Positions 57,009 to 64,000 of a stretch of DNA of 64,000 bases are shown here, piece after piece (position 1 is the first letter of the stretch; each line of letters starts with the position of its first letter). Location: the NCBI GenBank assembly GCA_963747535.1, contig CAVVFX010000006.1, positions 1,054,001 through 1,118,000 on the forward strand, read 5' to 3'. The stretch is from CAVVFX01 sp963747535. Its GTDB lineage: Bacteria > Acidobacteriota > Terriglobia > Bryobacterales > Bryobacteraceae. The position numbers were made by a program, and so were the translations under genes. The notes beneath the pieces were generated by a model. The model saw only the letters and a program-made list of their open reading frames with translations, was not told where the DNA came from and searched no databases.

Positions 57009-57140
57009 CTAATACGTGAGGTATCCGGCGCTGGTTTTCGTCGCCGTCTGCAGGTCCTTGAACTCTGCCTCGATCTCGATATGGCCCGGTTTGCTCTCGA
57101 CTCTGGCTTGGCCACCGTCGTGCAAGTTGTCACGACTGTA
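57009..57140 (-). pseudogene. Apparent remnant of an OmpA-family-like gene
   Basis: In a frame without a usable start, ARVESKPGHIEIEAEFKDLQ then TATKTSAGYLTY runs to a TAG at 57009-57011. This resembles the N-terminal region of acidobacterial OmpA-family proteins, where YLTY normally continues for a further domain. Codon third positions are GC-rich as in real genes here. It is therefore read as a truncated relic between a sigma-54 promoter and the cupin gene. Recognition is from memory of the family, so moderate to low certainty. Confidence 0.35.
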
Positions 57141-57149
57141 TTCTTGGAG

Positions 57150-57165
57150 TGCACGCGCCGTGCCG
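57150..57165 (-). promoter_or_regulatory. Predicted sigma-54 promoter (OmpA relic/cupin transcript)
   Basis: On the minus strand CGGCACG-GCGC-GTGCA matches the consensus TGGCACG-N4-TTGCW at 10 of 12 specified positions, with the essential GG and GC ten bases apart. Transcription would start near 57139, before the relic and cupin. Confidence 0.55.
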
Positions 57166-57248
57166 ATTCGGGGAAACGTTGAATCTGTTCCCGACGAACC
57201 GGCATTGCGAGCGCGAAGTGGTTTCGATTCCTAACCGCTTTTGGTCAC

Positions 57249-57266
57249 TTGACCGCCGGCGGTCAA
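57249..57266. promoter_or_regulatory. Candidate activator site 1 (perfect 18-bp palindrome)
   Basis: TTGACCGCCGGCGGTCAA is self-complementary. It lies 84 bases upstream of the predicted sigma-54 promoter at 57150, and overlaps the 3' end of the lmo0937-type gene. It belongs with the sites at 59793 and 60112. Confidence 0.6.
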
Positions 57267-57412
57267 AGAACTCGCCGGCCTTGAATCACTTGAATGAGGA
57301 TGACGATGATCGCGACCACCAGTAGGATGTGGATCAGCCCACCCATTGTGTAGGCGGTGGCTAATCCCAGCGCCCACAGGATAAACAGAATTACAGCGAG
57401 GGTCCAAAGCAT
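57263..57412 (-). CDS. lmo0937-family small membrane protein (49 aa)
   Basis: This is a short gene encoding two closely spaced hydrophobic helices: MLWTLAVILFILWALGLATA and YTMGGLIHILLVVAIIVILI, ending QVIQGRRVL. The pattern and length match the lmo0937 family of tiny inner-membrane proteins. AAGGAG lies 12 bases before the ATG. Upstream, CGGCCACCGGCGTGCA (57446-57461, minus strand) has GG and GC ten bases apart and may be a weaker sigma-54 element. Confidence 0.8.
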   Translation of the reverse strand: MLWTLAVILFILWALGLATAYTMGGLIHILLVVAIIVILIQVIQGRRVL

Positions 57413-57545
57413 CTATTTGAGCGCTCCTTGGCTCGTACTGTAGAGTGCACGCCGGTGGCCGTTGGCAATTCTAGAAAACCGGCGCCAGCTCTTCACGACG
57501 ATGATGACCGGGGCGACAACTGCGAGCACCGCGGCAACTCCTGTC

Positions 57546-59633
57546 CTAAAGATCCTTGCGCGAGATGCCGAGCTTGCGCATCATCGCGTTGAGCGTCGTA
57601 CGGTGGAGCCCCAGACTGGTGGCAGCCGTGGTGACCACCCCGCCGCTCTCCCGCAGCACCCGGACGATGTGCTCCCGCTCCACTTGTTCGAGGGTAAAGC
57701 TGCCGGCGTCCGGCGCTTGATTCATGCGTATTTCGCCCAAGGGAGCACGCAAGCTGGGTCCGTTCGTAAGGATGACCGAGCGTTCGATAAAATTCTCGAG
57801 CTCCCGGACATTGCCCGGCCACGGCCAACTCACCAGGGCGCGCATCGTGTCCGACGGGATCTTTTCAATCTGGCGGTTCATAGTCGCGGAGTATTTCTTG
57901 GTGAAATGGCGGGCGAGGATGGGTATGTCTTCCGGGTGATCGCGCAATGGGGTGGTCGTGATCGGGAATACTTTCAACCGGTAGTAGAGATCGCTGCGGA
58001 ACAGTTTGTCTCCCATCATCTGGGCCAGATTCCGATTGGTTGCGGCCACCAGCCGGACGTCGATCGGAATCGTCTTCGTACCGCCCAGCCTCTCAAACGA
58101 CTTTTCCTGCAGAGCGCGCAGCAACTTGGGTTGCAGATCCAGGGGGATGTCCCCCACCTCATCCAGAAACAACGTCCCGCGATTCGCCATTTCGAAGCGG
58201 CCGATCTTTTGCGACAAGGCACCGGTAAAAGCTCCGCGCTCGTAGCCGAACAACTCGCTTTCCAGAAGCCCGGTCGGAATCGCGGCGCAATTCAAAGTGA
58301 CGAAAGGAAGGTTCTTTCGCGGACTGGTTCGATGAACCGCGCGCGCAACCAATTCTTTTCCTGTGCCCGTTTCTCCCAGGATCAATACTGTCGCATCGGT
58401 AGGCGCAACCACTTCAATCAGTCGTTGAACCCTGCGCAACGCCGCGCTGTTGCCGACCATCTCTTCGAAGAACTCTTTGACATCTTCTTCCTGATCGTCG
58501 ACACTTTCCTGCCGGTCGCGCTCGCGCAGATCCTGCACAAACGTGATCCAGCGGAAGGGCGAGAGCTGCAAAACGGCCGTTGCGACCAGCACCGGAACCC
58601 GAGTCCCATCCTTGCGGATCAGCTCCTTTTCGAACGGAGTACAGGCGCCAAAACGCAAACCTTCTTCATGCGCCAGTTCATCGAGTGCGGCATATTCCGG
58701 CGGAGTGAGGTCCGGCCAGCGCAATCTGCCTTCGAGCAGGTCTGCGCGGCTGTATCCGACTAGTTCCAGGAAGGTGTCGTTGGCTTCGGGAATTCGGTCA
58801 AACTCGCCGGAAACGACGCCGGCGATAGTCGATTCCTCCGGTACGGGCCGGCGCGTCCGGCCGCGGCGCAGCTTTTCATCCCGCTCATGACGATCGCTAA
58901 AGTCACGCACGACTCTCGCAAAGCCCTGCAATTTCCCGTCTTCATCCTTGAGCGCCATGGTGATGGCATTGGCCCAGAATCTCGATCCGTCCTTTTTCGT
59001 GCGCCAGCCCTCATTGCCAAAATGACCGGCAGTCGCGGACCGGATCAATTCTTCAGCCAGACCGGGATTCAGCGTGTCATCGCCGGGATAGAGAAACGAG
59101 AGATGCTGTCCGATTGCCTCTTGCGCGGTGTAGCCGAAGATACGTTCCGCGCCGGAGTACCAGGTGACAATCCGTCCGTCCGCATCCAACAGGAAAAGCG
59201 CATAATCCTGCACCCAGGAGGGGATCTGCGGCTGGTCAGCTGCGACGGTTTTTTCGTGCAGGACGAGGACATGACGCACCGGCAGAATATTGCCTTTGGC
59301 TTTATACACGACCTCCCGCAGGTTTCCGTCCGGGCCTTTCAGACGGAGCGTACCCTCATGTTCGCCGGTGGCCAGGAAGGCCCGCCAGAGCTCCGAGATT
59401 TCAGGCTTGAAGGTGGGCTCCGCGAAGTCGTCCAGCTTGCGACCGATGATTTTTTCCCGCGGAACACCTAGCAGTTTGCCCGCGCCGGTACTGGCCTCCC
59501 GGTAATTTCGGTCGTTGTCCGCAATCAGGATGGGCGCTGCAGGATGATAGACGATCGCCCGGAAGAGTAGCTCAAGTTCTTTCGGACCGTTTTCCACGAG
59601 CCATTGCGGGGCTGGTGACTGTGCAGAGTGCAT
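57546..59633 (-). CDS. Sigma-54-dependent transcriptional activator with three PAS domains
   Basis: The product has 695 residues. PAS domains at about 20-125, 140-255 and 265-375 (LFLLDADGRIVTWYSGAERI; ANDTFLELVGYSRADLLEGR) are followed by an AAA+ domain at about 395-625: Walker A GETGTGKELVARAVH, the sigma-54-contact loop GAFTGA, Walker B GTLFLDEVGDIPL. A Fis-type helix-turn-helix ends the protein (TTAATSLGLHRTTLNAMMRK). There is no receiver domain, so sensing is probably by the PAS domains. Candidate binding sites flank its gene. Confidence 0.94.
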   Translation of the reverse strand: MHSAQSPAPQWLVENGPKELELLFRAIVYHPAAPILIADNDRNYREASTGAGKLLGVPREKIIGRKLDDFAEPTFKPEISELWRAFLATGEHEGTLRLKGPDGNLREVVYKAKGNILPVRHVLVLHEKTVAADQPQIPSWVQDYALFLLDADGRIVTWYSGAERIFGYTAQEAIGQHLSFLYPGDDTLNPGLAEELIRSATAGHFGNEGWRTKKDGSRFWANAITMALKDEDGKLQGFARVVRDFSDRHERDEKLRRGRTRRPVPEESTIAGVVSGEFDRIPEANDTFLELVGYSRADLLEGRLRWPDLTPPEYAALDELAHEEGLRFGACTPFEKELIRKDGTRVPVLVATAVLQLSPFRWITFVQDLRERDRQESVDDQEEDVKEFFEEMVGNSAALRRVQRLIEVVAPTDATVLILGETGTGKELVARAVHRTSPRKNLPFVTLNCAAIPTGLLESELFGYERGAFTGALSQKIGRFEMANRGTLFLDEVGDIPLDLQPKLLRALQEKSFERLGGTKTIPIDVRLVAATNRNLAQMMGDKLFRSDLYYRLKVFPITTTPLRDHPEDIPILARHFTKKYSATMNRQIEKIPSDTMRALVSWPWPGNVRELENFIERSVILTNGPSLRAPLGEIRMNQAPDAGSFTLEQVEREHIVRVLRESGGVVTTAATSLGLHRTTLNAMMRKLGISRKDL

Positions 59634-59792
59634 GGCACTCCTCTCTTTCCGTCATTTGTGATCCAGGGAGCCGGGATCAACTCAGAGACGAAATCAGTCC
59701 GCACTGAGAGGGTCTCAGAAAACAGCGTGCGGCCGAGAATGGCCGCCACACCCGATTCTAGCATCGATGGAACTGTAGGCGCCGATCTTTCT

Positions 59793-59810
59793 TTGACCAT
59801 ATTTGGTCAC
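59793..59810. promoter_or_regulatory. Candidate activator site 2
   Basis: TTGACC-ATATTT-GGTCAC lies between the divergent activator gene and the Thivi_2564-type gene. It is 72 bases from the sigma-54 element at 59882 and about 160 from the activator ATG, so could serve both target activation and autoregulation. The rest of the 290-base gap 59634-59923 shows no gene. Confidence 0.6.
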
Positions 59811-59881
59811 CTACCCACAGCCGTGCATTGGTTGTGCCTTGCGGGAACTTGCGTCCGCACTGGCGTGCCGCTGCATTGTAC

Positions 59882-59897
59882 TGGTCAGCCAATTGCT
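59882..59897 (+). promoter_or_regulatory. Predicted sigma-54 promoter of the Thivi_2564-type gene
   Basis: TGGTCAGCCAATTGCT has GG and GC ten bases apart, TGG at -24 and a perfect TTGCT at -12. The expected transcript start near 59908 leaves room for the AGGAG at 59911 before the ATG at 59924. Confidence 0.6.
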
Positions 59898-59923
59898 CTT
59901 CTCCCATGCGAGGAGCAACAAAC

Positions 59924-60115
59924 ATGCCTTTACTGAATCTTGTCGTTGTGTTGGTCATAGTGGGAGTGATCCTCTACCTGATCAACCGCTATATCCCCAT
60001 GGCCGGCAGCATCAAGACGATTCTCAACATCGTCGTCGTCTGTGCCGTATGCGTCTGGGTCCTGCAGGCGGTCGGACTCTGGGGGACGGTCACTAACTTC
60101 CGGCTGAAGGGTTGA
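59924..60115 (+). CDS. Thivi_2564-family small membrane protein (63 aa)
   Basis: The start is ATG 59924, preceded by AGGAG at 59911-59915. There are two hydrophobic helices around a short loop: LLNLVVVLVIVGVILYLINR, YIPMAGSIKTILNIVVV and CAVCVWVLQAVGLWG, the pattern of the Thivi_2564 family. Its stop codon overlaps candidate activator site 3. It is a predicted target of the divergent sigma-54 activator. Its function is unknown. Confidence 0.82.
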   Translation: MPLLNLVVVLVIVGVILYLINRYIPMAGSIKTILNIVVVCAVCVWVLQAVGLWGTVTNFRLKG

Positions 60116-60129
60116 CCATATCAGGTCAC
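60112..60129. promoter_or_regulatory. Candidate activator site 3
   Basis: TTGACC-ATATCA-GGTCAC overlaps the Thivi_2564-type stop. A further half-site CTGACC follows (60130-60135) and GGTCACTT lies at 60140. A sigma-54-like element is 58 bases downstream. Confidence 0.55.
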
Positions 60130-60186
60130 CTGACCCCGCACGGTCACTTGCCGCCGGCATCGCTCGTTGGCAAATGCGGCCGGAAT

Positions 60187-60202
60187 TGGGGCGAGGAATG
60201 CA
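60187..60202 (+). promoter_or_regulatory. Possible sigma-54 promoter upstream of malic enzyme
   Basis: TGGGGCGAGGAATGCA keeps GG and GC ten bases apart and a near-TTGCA -12 part; the -24 region is a weaker match. It would give a leader of about 175 bases. The gap 60116-60390 also has a short open frame (60223-60375) that is not convincing as a gene. Confidence 0.4.
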
Positions 60203-60390
60203 TCTATCCGAAGGCCAAGGCCATGGAACTGGCCAAAGAAACCAACACGCCAGTGCTCTTCACGCCGACTGCGGCAGGATGGCCATCCTGCGAGCCGGTT
60301 GCGTACCGGCGCTTTCGTGGGATCTGGACGTTTTTCAGCGGTTCCCGGTGGCGCAGCCGCCGTTTTTCTAGATAAGAAGGAAGCCCAGTC

Positions 60391-62124
60391 ATGCGACAGA
60401 TTGTAATCCCGATACTCGCGCACCTGATCAAGCCCCGGCACAATGGAAATGGTTGTCACCAGACCAAGGCGCGCGGCCTGGACGTGCTGAATTCGCCGCT
60501 CTTAAACAAAGGGACAGCGTTCACGGCGGAAGAGCGCAAAGCGCTGGGTCTTGCGGGTCTGTTGCCGCCGGACATCAGCACGCTGGCCATCCAGGTCAAG
60601 CGCGCGTACATCCAGTACGAGCGTCTGCCCGATGCGCTCAGCAAAAACATCTATCTGACCGCCTTGCACGACCGCAACGAGATACTGTTCTACCGGCTGT
60701 TTTCCGAGCATCTGCGCGAAATGATTCCTATCGTCAACGACCTCACCGTCGGCATGGCCATGGAGCAGTACCATCACGAGTGCCGGCGCCCGCGAGGCGT
60801 ATATCTGTCGATCGACCACGCAGACGCGATTGAGGAGGCATTTGCCAATTTCGACGCCGGTCCCAACGATATCGACCTGATCCTTGCCACCGATGCCGAG
60901 CAAATACTGGGAATTGGCGATTGGGGCGTAGGGGGCATCGAGGTTTCTATCGGCAAGCTGGCGATCTACACCGCCGCGGGCGGAATCGACCCGACCCGCG
61001 TCATCCCCGTGATGCTCGATGTCGGCACCAACCGGCAAAGTCTGCTCGGCGACGCGATGTACATCGGAAATCGCCATGCGAGGGTTCGCGGAGAACGCTA
61101 TGACGCCTTCATCGACGAGTACGTCAGAGTGGTAACCAAGCTGTTTCCGCATGCGCTGCTGCAATGGGAAGACTTCTCGCCGAATAACAGCCGGCGCATC
61201 CTGGAGAAGTACCGAGACCATACTTGCACCTTCAACGACGATATGCAGGGCACCGGCGCGATTACGCTGGCGGCGGCGATCTCCGCCGTCCGGATCTGCG
61301 GGATGCCTCTGCGCAACCACCGCGTCGTGATTTATGGCGCGGGCATGGCCGGTGTGGGGGTCGCGCACAAGCTGTGTAACGCCATGGTGTGCGAGGGTTT
61401 CTCCAAGGAAGATGCCGCCAAGCGCTTCTGGTGCGTCGACCGGCAGGGACTGCTGACCCATGAGACTACCGATCTCCGCGACTATCAGTTACCCTATGCC
61501 CGGCAGGCCGCCGAAAGCAAATCCTGGCTGCACGACCGGGAGAGTAACGAAGTAGGCCTGGCTGAAGTCGTACACCACGTCAAACCGACCATGCTGATCG
61601 GCGCGTCGACCGATTTCGGCAGCTTTACCGAAGAGATCGTAAAGGAGATGGCGGCGCATACCAAGTGGCCGATCATCTTTGTGCTTTCCACGCCGGCGGT
61701 GCACGCCGAGGCGAACCCGATCGATCTCATCACATGGACCGAGGGGCGCGCGCTGATCGCCACCGGCAGCCCGTTTGCTCCGGTCACCTACCGGGGTGTG
61801 ACGTATGTCATCGCGCAGGCGAATAATGCCATGCTGTACCCCGGCCTGGGCCTCGGCACAATAGTCTCGCACGCCAGCAGAATCAGTGACGGTATGTTCT
61901 CCGCGGCCGCGAATGCCGTGTCCAGCCTGGTGACGGTGCGCCAGCCCGGCGCATCGCTTCTCCCGCAAATCGACGATTTGCGCAGCGTGTCGGCGACGGT
62001 GGCGTCCGCGGTCGCCGAGACTGCGATTGCGGAGGGACTGGCCGGAGTGAAATTCACCGACATCGTTCAACAGGTGCAGGATGCCATGTGGCAGCCGGAG
62101 TATTGCCGGCTCGAGGCGATCTGA
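60391..62124 (+). CDS. NAD-dependent malic enzyme (long form)
   Basis: The product has 577 residues. The malic enzyme N-domain carries NKGTAFTAEERKALGLAGLL and the catalytic-Lys region GKLAIYTAAGGIDPTRVIPV; metal-binding CTFNDDMQGTGAITLAAAIS is present, as is the NAD motif VVIYGAGMAGVGVAHKLCNA. It oxidatively decarboxylates malate to pyruvate, length and motifs matching SfcA/MaeA. An upstream candidate sigma-54 promoter suggests regulation with the neighbouring membrane-protein genes. The stop overlaps the relic that follows. Confidence 0.95.
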   Translation: MRQIVIPILAHLIKPRHNGNGCHQTKARGLDVLNSPLLNKGTAFTAEERKALGLAGLLPPDISTLAIQVKRAYIQYERLPDALSKNIYLTALHDRNEILFYRLFSEHLREMIPIVNDLTVGMAMEQYHHECRRPRGVYLSIDHADAIEEAFANFDAGPNDIDLILATDAEQILGIGDWGVGGIEVSIGKLAIYTAAGGIDPTRVIPVMLDVGTNRQSLLGDAMYIGNRHARVRGERYDAFIDEYVRVVTKLFPHALLQWEDFSPNNSRRILEKYRDHTCTFNDDMQGTGAITLAAAISAVRICGMPLRNHRVVIYGAGMAGVGVAHKLCNAMVCEGFSKEDAAKRFWCVDRQGLLTHETTDLRDYQLPYARQAAESKSWLHDRESNEVGLAEVVHHVKPTMLIGASTDFGSFTEEIVKEMAAHTKWPIIFVLSTPAVHAEANPIDLITWTEGRALIATGSPFAPVTYRGVTYVIAQANNAMLYPGLGLGTIVSHASRISDGMFSAAANAVSSLVTVRQPGASLLPQIDDLRSVSATVASAVAETAIAEGLAGVKFTDIVQQVQDAMWQPEYCRLEAI

Positions 62125-62467
62125 TGATTCCCCTCCGTGGGGCAGACCGTCGTTTCTTGTGGTCTGCCGCCTTTCTTGGGCTCCTCCTCTTCGGTTTGGT
62201 GCATAATGCGGAGCCTCAGTCGCCACCGTCGTCCGACGATTTCAAACTCTCCGTGAGCGTCGATCTGGTAGAGTTGCAAGCCACGGTGCAAACCCCAAAG
62301 GCGGCTATGTCCCGGACCTGCGCGAGCAGGATTTCGAGGTATATGAAGAGGGCGTTCGGCAATCCATCCGGGTGTTCCGGCACGAGGACGTTCCGGTTAC
62401 TGCGGGACAAGTGATCGACCACAGCGGAAGCATGCGTCCAAAGCTTCCGCACGTGACCGCGGCAGTT
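62124..62467 (+). pseudogene. Broken VWFA-related (TIGR03436 type) gene
   Basis: The frame from ATG 62124 has a signal-like start and FKLSVSVDLVELQATVQTPK, then shifts at about 62298. The next frame continues GGYVPDLREQDFEVYEEGVR, QSIRVFRHEDVPVTAGQVID and the MIDAS motif DHSGSMRPKLPHVTAAV, the typical acidobacterial VWFA opening, and then diverges. So one base is missing and the C-terminal three quarters are deleted. A REP-like copy makes up part of the signal region. Confidence 0.75.
62135..62170. repeat. REP-like palindrome, copy 7
   Basis: CCGTGGGGCAGACC, centre, GTGGTCTGCCGCC. It lies 11 bases after the malic enzyme stop and inside the 5' end of the VWFA relic. Confidence 0.78.
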
Positions 62468-62527
62468 TATCTGTGTGGTCTCCGCATTCCTCCTGGGGTC
62501 TCCGGGCTCACTCTGTTGTCAGACGTC

Positions 62528-62863
62528 TCAGCGCTCTTTATCCATGCGAATTTCCTTCAGCATCGAAGCCGTCTGTGAAAGCTGCGAATGGAAATATCTT
62601 TTAAGAATGTCCAGCACTTCAATCAGCGCCGGGTCCCGCAGCGAATAGAACATCTGGTTGCCTTCCTTCCGGCTGACCACGATCTGCTTACTCCGCAGCA
62701 CCGCAAAATGCTGCGATGCGTTGGCCTGCTCCAGGCCGAGTTGCTCGATCAGCCGCCCTGCCGGAAGCTCGCCTTTACGCAACATCTCCACAATGGCAAT
62801 ACGCGTAGGATGCCCGAGCGCCTGAAAAATCTCGGCTTTGAATTGCCGCAGTTCCTGGCTCAT
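62528..62863 (-). CDS. ArsR-family transcriptional regulator
   Basis: This 111-residue winged-helix protein has LGHPTRIAIVEMLRKGELPA followed by the recognition helix LGLEQANASQHFAVLRSKQI and the wing VVSRKEGNQMFYSLRDPALI. It has no obvious ArsR metal-binding Cys motif. It overlaps the hydrogenase-like subunit gene by four bases (ATGA), so it is the last gene of that operon and probably regulates it. Confidence 0.92.
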   Translation of the reverse strand: MSQELRQFKAEIFQALGHPTRIAIVEMLRKGELPAGRLIEQLGLEQANASQHFAVLRSKQIVVSRKEGNQMFYSLRDPALIEVLDILKRYFHSQLSQTASMLKEIRMDKER

Positions 62864-63699
62864 TGCGGTAGGCCTTTCTGCTCCATTCTTCCGACGGCCA
62901 GCAGAATCCCGTGGAGCAAAGCTTGCGGGCGCGGAGGACAGCCGGGAATGTACACATCGACCGGAATCACCTGGTCCACGCCGCCGAGCGTCGCGTAGTT
63001 ACCCTGGGGGCCCCGGCTGAAAATTCCACCGCTGATCCCGCAGGCCCCCACCGCGACCACTACCTTGGGATCGGGCGTAGCGCGCCACGTCTTGAGCAGC
63101 GCGAGTTCCATGTTCCGCGTTACCGGACCGGTCACCAGCAGCATGTCGGCATGGCGCGGTGAAGCCACAAAGTGAATACCTAGACGTTCCACATCGTAAA
63201 CCGGATTATTCAATGCCGTGATTTCGACTTCGCAGCCGTTGCACGAGCCCGCGTCCACTTCGCGGATCGCCAGCGAGCGCCCCAGCACCTGGTGAATCCG
63301 GCTCTTCACCTGTTGCTCGAGATCGCTCCGTTCCACCTTTTCCAATTCCATCTGCGAGCCGTCGGCACTGGGCCGGTACTCAGCCGTCACCACCAGGTCG
63401 GCGCGATGGCATGCAGCGAGCTCGAACTGCCGCGTCATCCGGATCGAAGGGTCAGCTTCCGCGCACTGCCCGCAGTAAATGCAGAGCCCGTAGTCGACCG
63501 TCACGCGCCCCATTTCCTCGCTCGACTCGACTGAGATGGCCCCGGTGGGACACGCTTCTTCTGCCGCAGTCGGATCGCTCCAGCCGGCGAAGTCGAAGCG
63601 CGGCGCGCCGCGGTAACGCAGGGACACCGCTGCCGGTGTATCCGGATAGCCGATGGTCACTATGCCGGTCTGCGCAGTCTTCTTGAGAATCTTGAACAT
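62860..63699 (-). CDS. Fused ferredoxin/NuoB-like small subunit of a group-4-hydrogenase-like complex
   Basis: The product has 279 residues. The N-terminal part (1-95) is a reduced NuoI/HycF-like ferredoxin domain with EEACPTGAI and CIYCGQCAEADP, enough ligands for one [4Fe-4S] cluster. The C-terminal part (about 130-275) is NuoB/HycG-like with cluster N2-type cysteines in GSCNGCEVEITALNNP, VGACGISGG and IPGCPPRPQALLHGI. It would pass electrons to the large subunit coded just upstream. Domain fusion is visible in one uninterrupted frame. Confidence 0.85.
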   Translation of the reverse strand: MFKILKKTAQTGIVTIGYPDTPAAVSLRYRGAPRFDFAGWSDPTAAEEACPTGAISVESSEEMGRVTVDYGLCIYCGQCAEADPSIRMTRQFELAACHRADLVVTAEYRPSADGSQMELEKVERSDLEQQVKSRIHQVLGRSLAIREVDAGSCNGCEVEITALNNPVYDVERLGIHFVASPRHADMLLVTGPVTRNMELALLKTWRATPDPKVVVAVGACGISGGIFSRGPQGNYATLGGVDQVIPVDVYIPGCPPRPQALLHGILLAVGRMEQKGLPQ

Positions 63700-63701
63700 G
63701 A

Positions 63702-64000
63702 TTAGCGATCCGTCCCTGAATAGGAGAGATTGAAGCTTTTGTTGATGACCGGGAAGTCAGGCACGATGTTCCCCTGCACCGCCTCCACGATCGCCGGCCA
63801 GTTGTTGAGCGACGGGTCTTTGATCTTGCATCGCTCCAGAGTGTGGTTCGGGCCGGTGCGAATCCAATGAAGAATCTCTCCGCGCCAGCCCTCCACCGCG
63901 CCGAGCGCACAGCGGTCCGGCGGAATCGGCGGTATTGCCACGCGCCTCACACCGGGCGCAAGCTGCGACTCAATCGCCCGAATGACAACCAGCGATTGTC
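63702..64000 (-). CDS. NuoD/HycE-like large subunit (C-terminal part)
   Basis: The frame is open to the right edge, so this is the C-terminal 98 residues or so. It reads GAVEGWRGEILHWIRTGPNH, KIKDPSLNNWPAIVEAVQGN, and ends INKSFNLSYSGTDR. In true group 4 [NiFe] hydrogenases such as HycE this end carries D-P-C-x-x-C for nickel; here the two Cys positions are Ser and Gly. It is therefore unlikely to bind nickel. Two bases separate it from the fused small subunit. Confidence 0.85.
   Translation of the reverse strand, partial: QSLVVIRAIESQLAPGVRRVAIPPIPPDRCALGAVEGWRGEILHWIRTGPNHTLERCKIKDPSLNNWPAIVEAVQGNIVPDFPVINKSFNLSYSGTDR

Noticed and set aside
57016..57234. Plus-strand frame opposite the OmpA-like relic
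   Set aside because: Codon usage favours the minus-strand frame, and nothing recognisable is encoded.
59830..59850. A second sigma-54-like element, TGGTTGTGCCTTGCG, upstream of the Thivi_2564-type gene
   Set aside because: GG and GC are nine, not ten, bases apart; the element at 59882 fits better and is placed correctly for the start codon.
60223..60375. Small plus-strand open frame (50 aa) before malic enzyme
   Set aside because: The C-terminal half is Arg-rich and unlike a protein; no ribosome-binding site of note; more likely leader or degenerate sequence.

Overview
The window is a GC-rich chromosomal segment from an Acidobacteriota bacterium, most likely of the Bryobacterales / Candidatus Solibacter type. 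Lineage-typical families support this: an Oar-like TonB-dependent receptor at the left edge, a secreted protein with the Solibacter TIGR03437-type domain, a VWFA-related TIGR03436-type protein plus a broken second copy, and many cell-envelope genes. No rRNA, tRNA, CRISPR array, insertion sequence or prophage was recognised. The assignment is inference from gene content.

Layout. 1-2.1 kb: receptor C-terminus and a GNAT acetyltransferase. 2.2-15.8 kb: a complex I operon on the minus strand, reading nuoA-C-D-E-F-(two small coiled-coil genes)-G-H-J-K-L-M-N. It has no nuoB or nuoI, and nuoD, nuoM and nuoN carry about eleven single-base frameshifts. 15.8-27.7 kb: thiS, an STAS/anti-sigma kinase pair, a YheT-type hydrolase, an MgtE-like transporter, a UDP-sugar decarboxylase/epimerase, the TIGR03437 protein, a GH28 glycosidase, a rhomboid/basic-peptide/deacetylase-like operon and a beta-hydroxyacid dehydrogenase. 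27.9-32.2 kb: dxr-rseP and bshC. 32.2-36.9 kb: a sugar cluster (sialidase, DUF218, nagA-like, enolase superfamily). 37-45.5 kb: TsaC/Sua5, a ferredoxin, a degenerate HtrA-like protein, a TgpA-like transglutaminase, the VWFA protein and mutL. 45.6-53.1 kb: an export operon with three periplasmic adaptors, a MacB-type permease and a TolC protein, but no ATPase gene. 53.3-57 kb: unknown genes, two SPFH proteins and a cupin. 57-60.4 kb: a sigma-54 activator between tiny membrane-protein genes. 60.4-62.1 kb: malic enzyme. 62.1-64 kb: a VWFA pseudogene, then an ArsR gene at the end of an operon for a group-4-hydrogenase-like complex that runs off the right edge.

Two observations stand out. First, the 57.0-60.4 kb region looks like a small, self-contained sigma-54 regulon. 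Three inverted repeats of the form TTGACC-N6-GGTCA each lie 58-84 bases upstream of a GG-N10-GC promoter-like element, grouped around the gene of a PAS-PAS-PAS-AAA+-HTH activator. The putative targets are a Thivi_2564-type and an lmo0937-type mini membrane protein, an apparent OmpA-like remnant with a cupin, and the malic enzyme. Second, an imperfect palindrome of about 37 bp recurs seven times between genes and behaves like a REP family; a separate 42-bp double-hairpin repeat occurs twice.

The right-edge complex has a fused ferredoxin/NuoB-like subunit, and its large subunit lacks the C-terminal Cys pair of [NiFe] hydrogenases. It is therefore more likely a hydrogenase-related proton-pumping module than a true hydrogenase.
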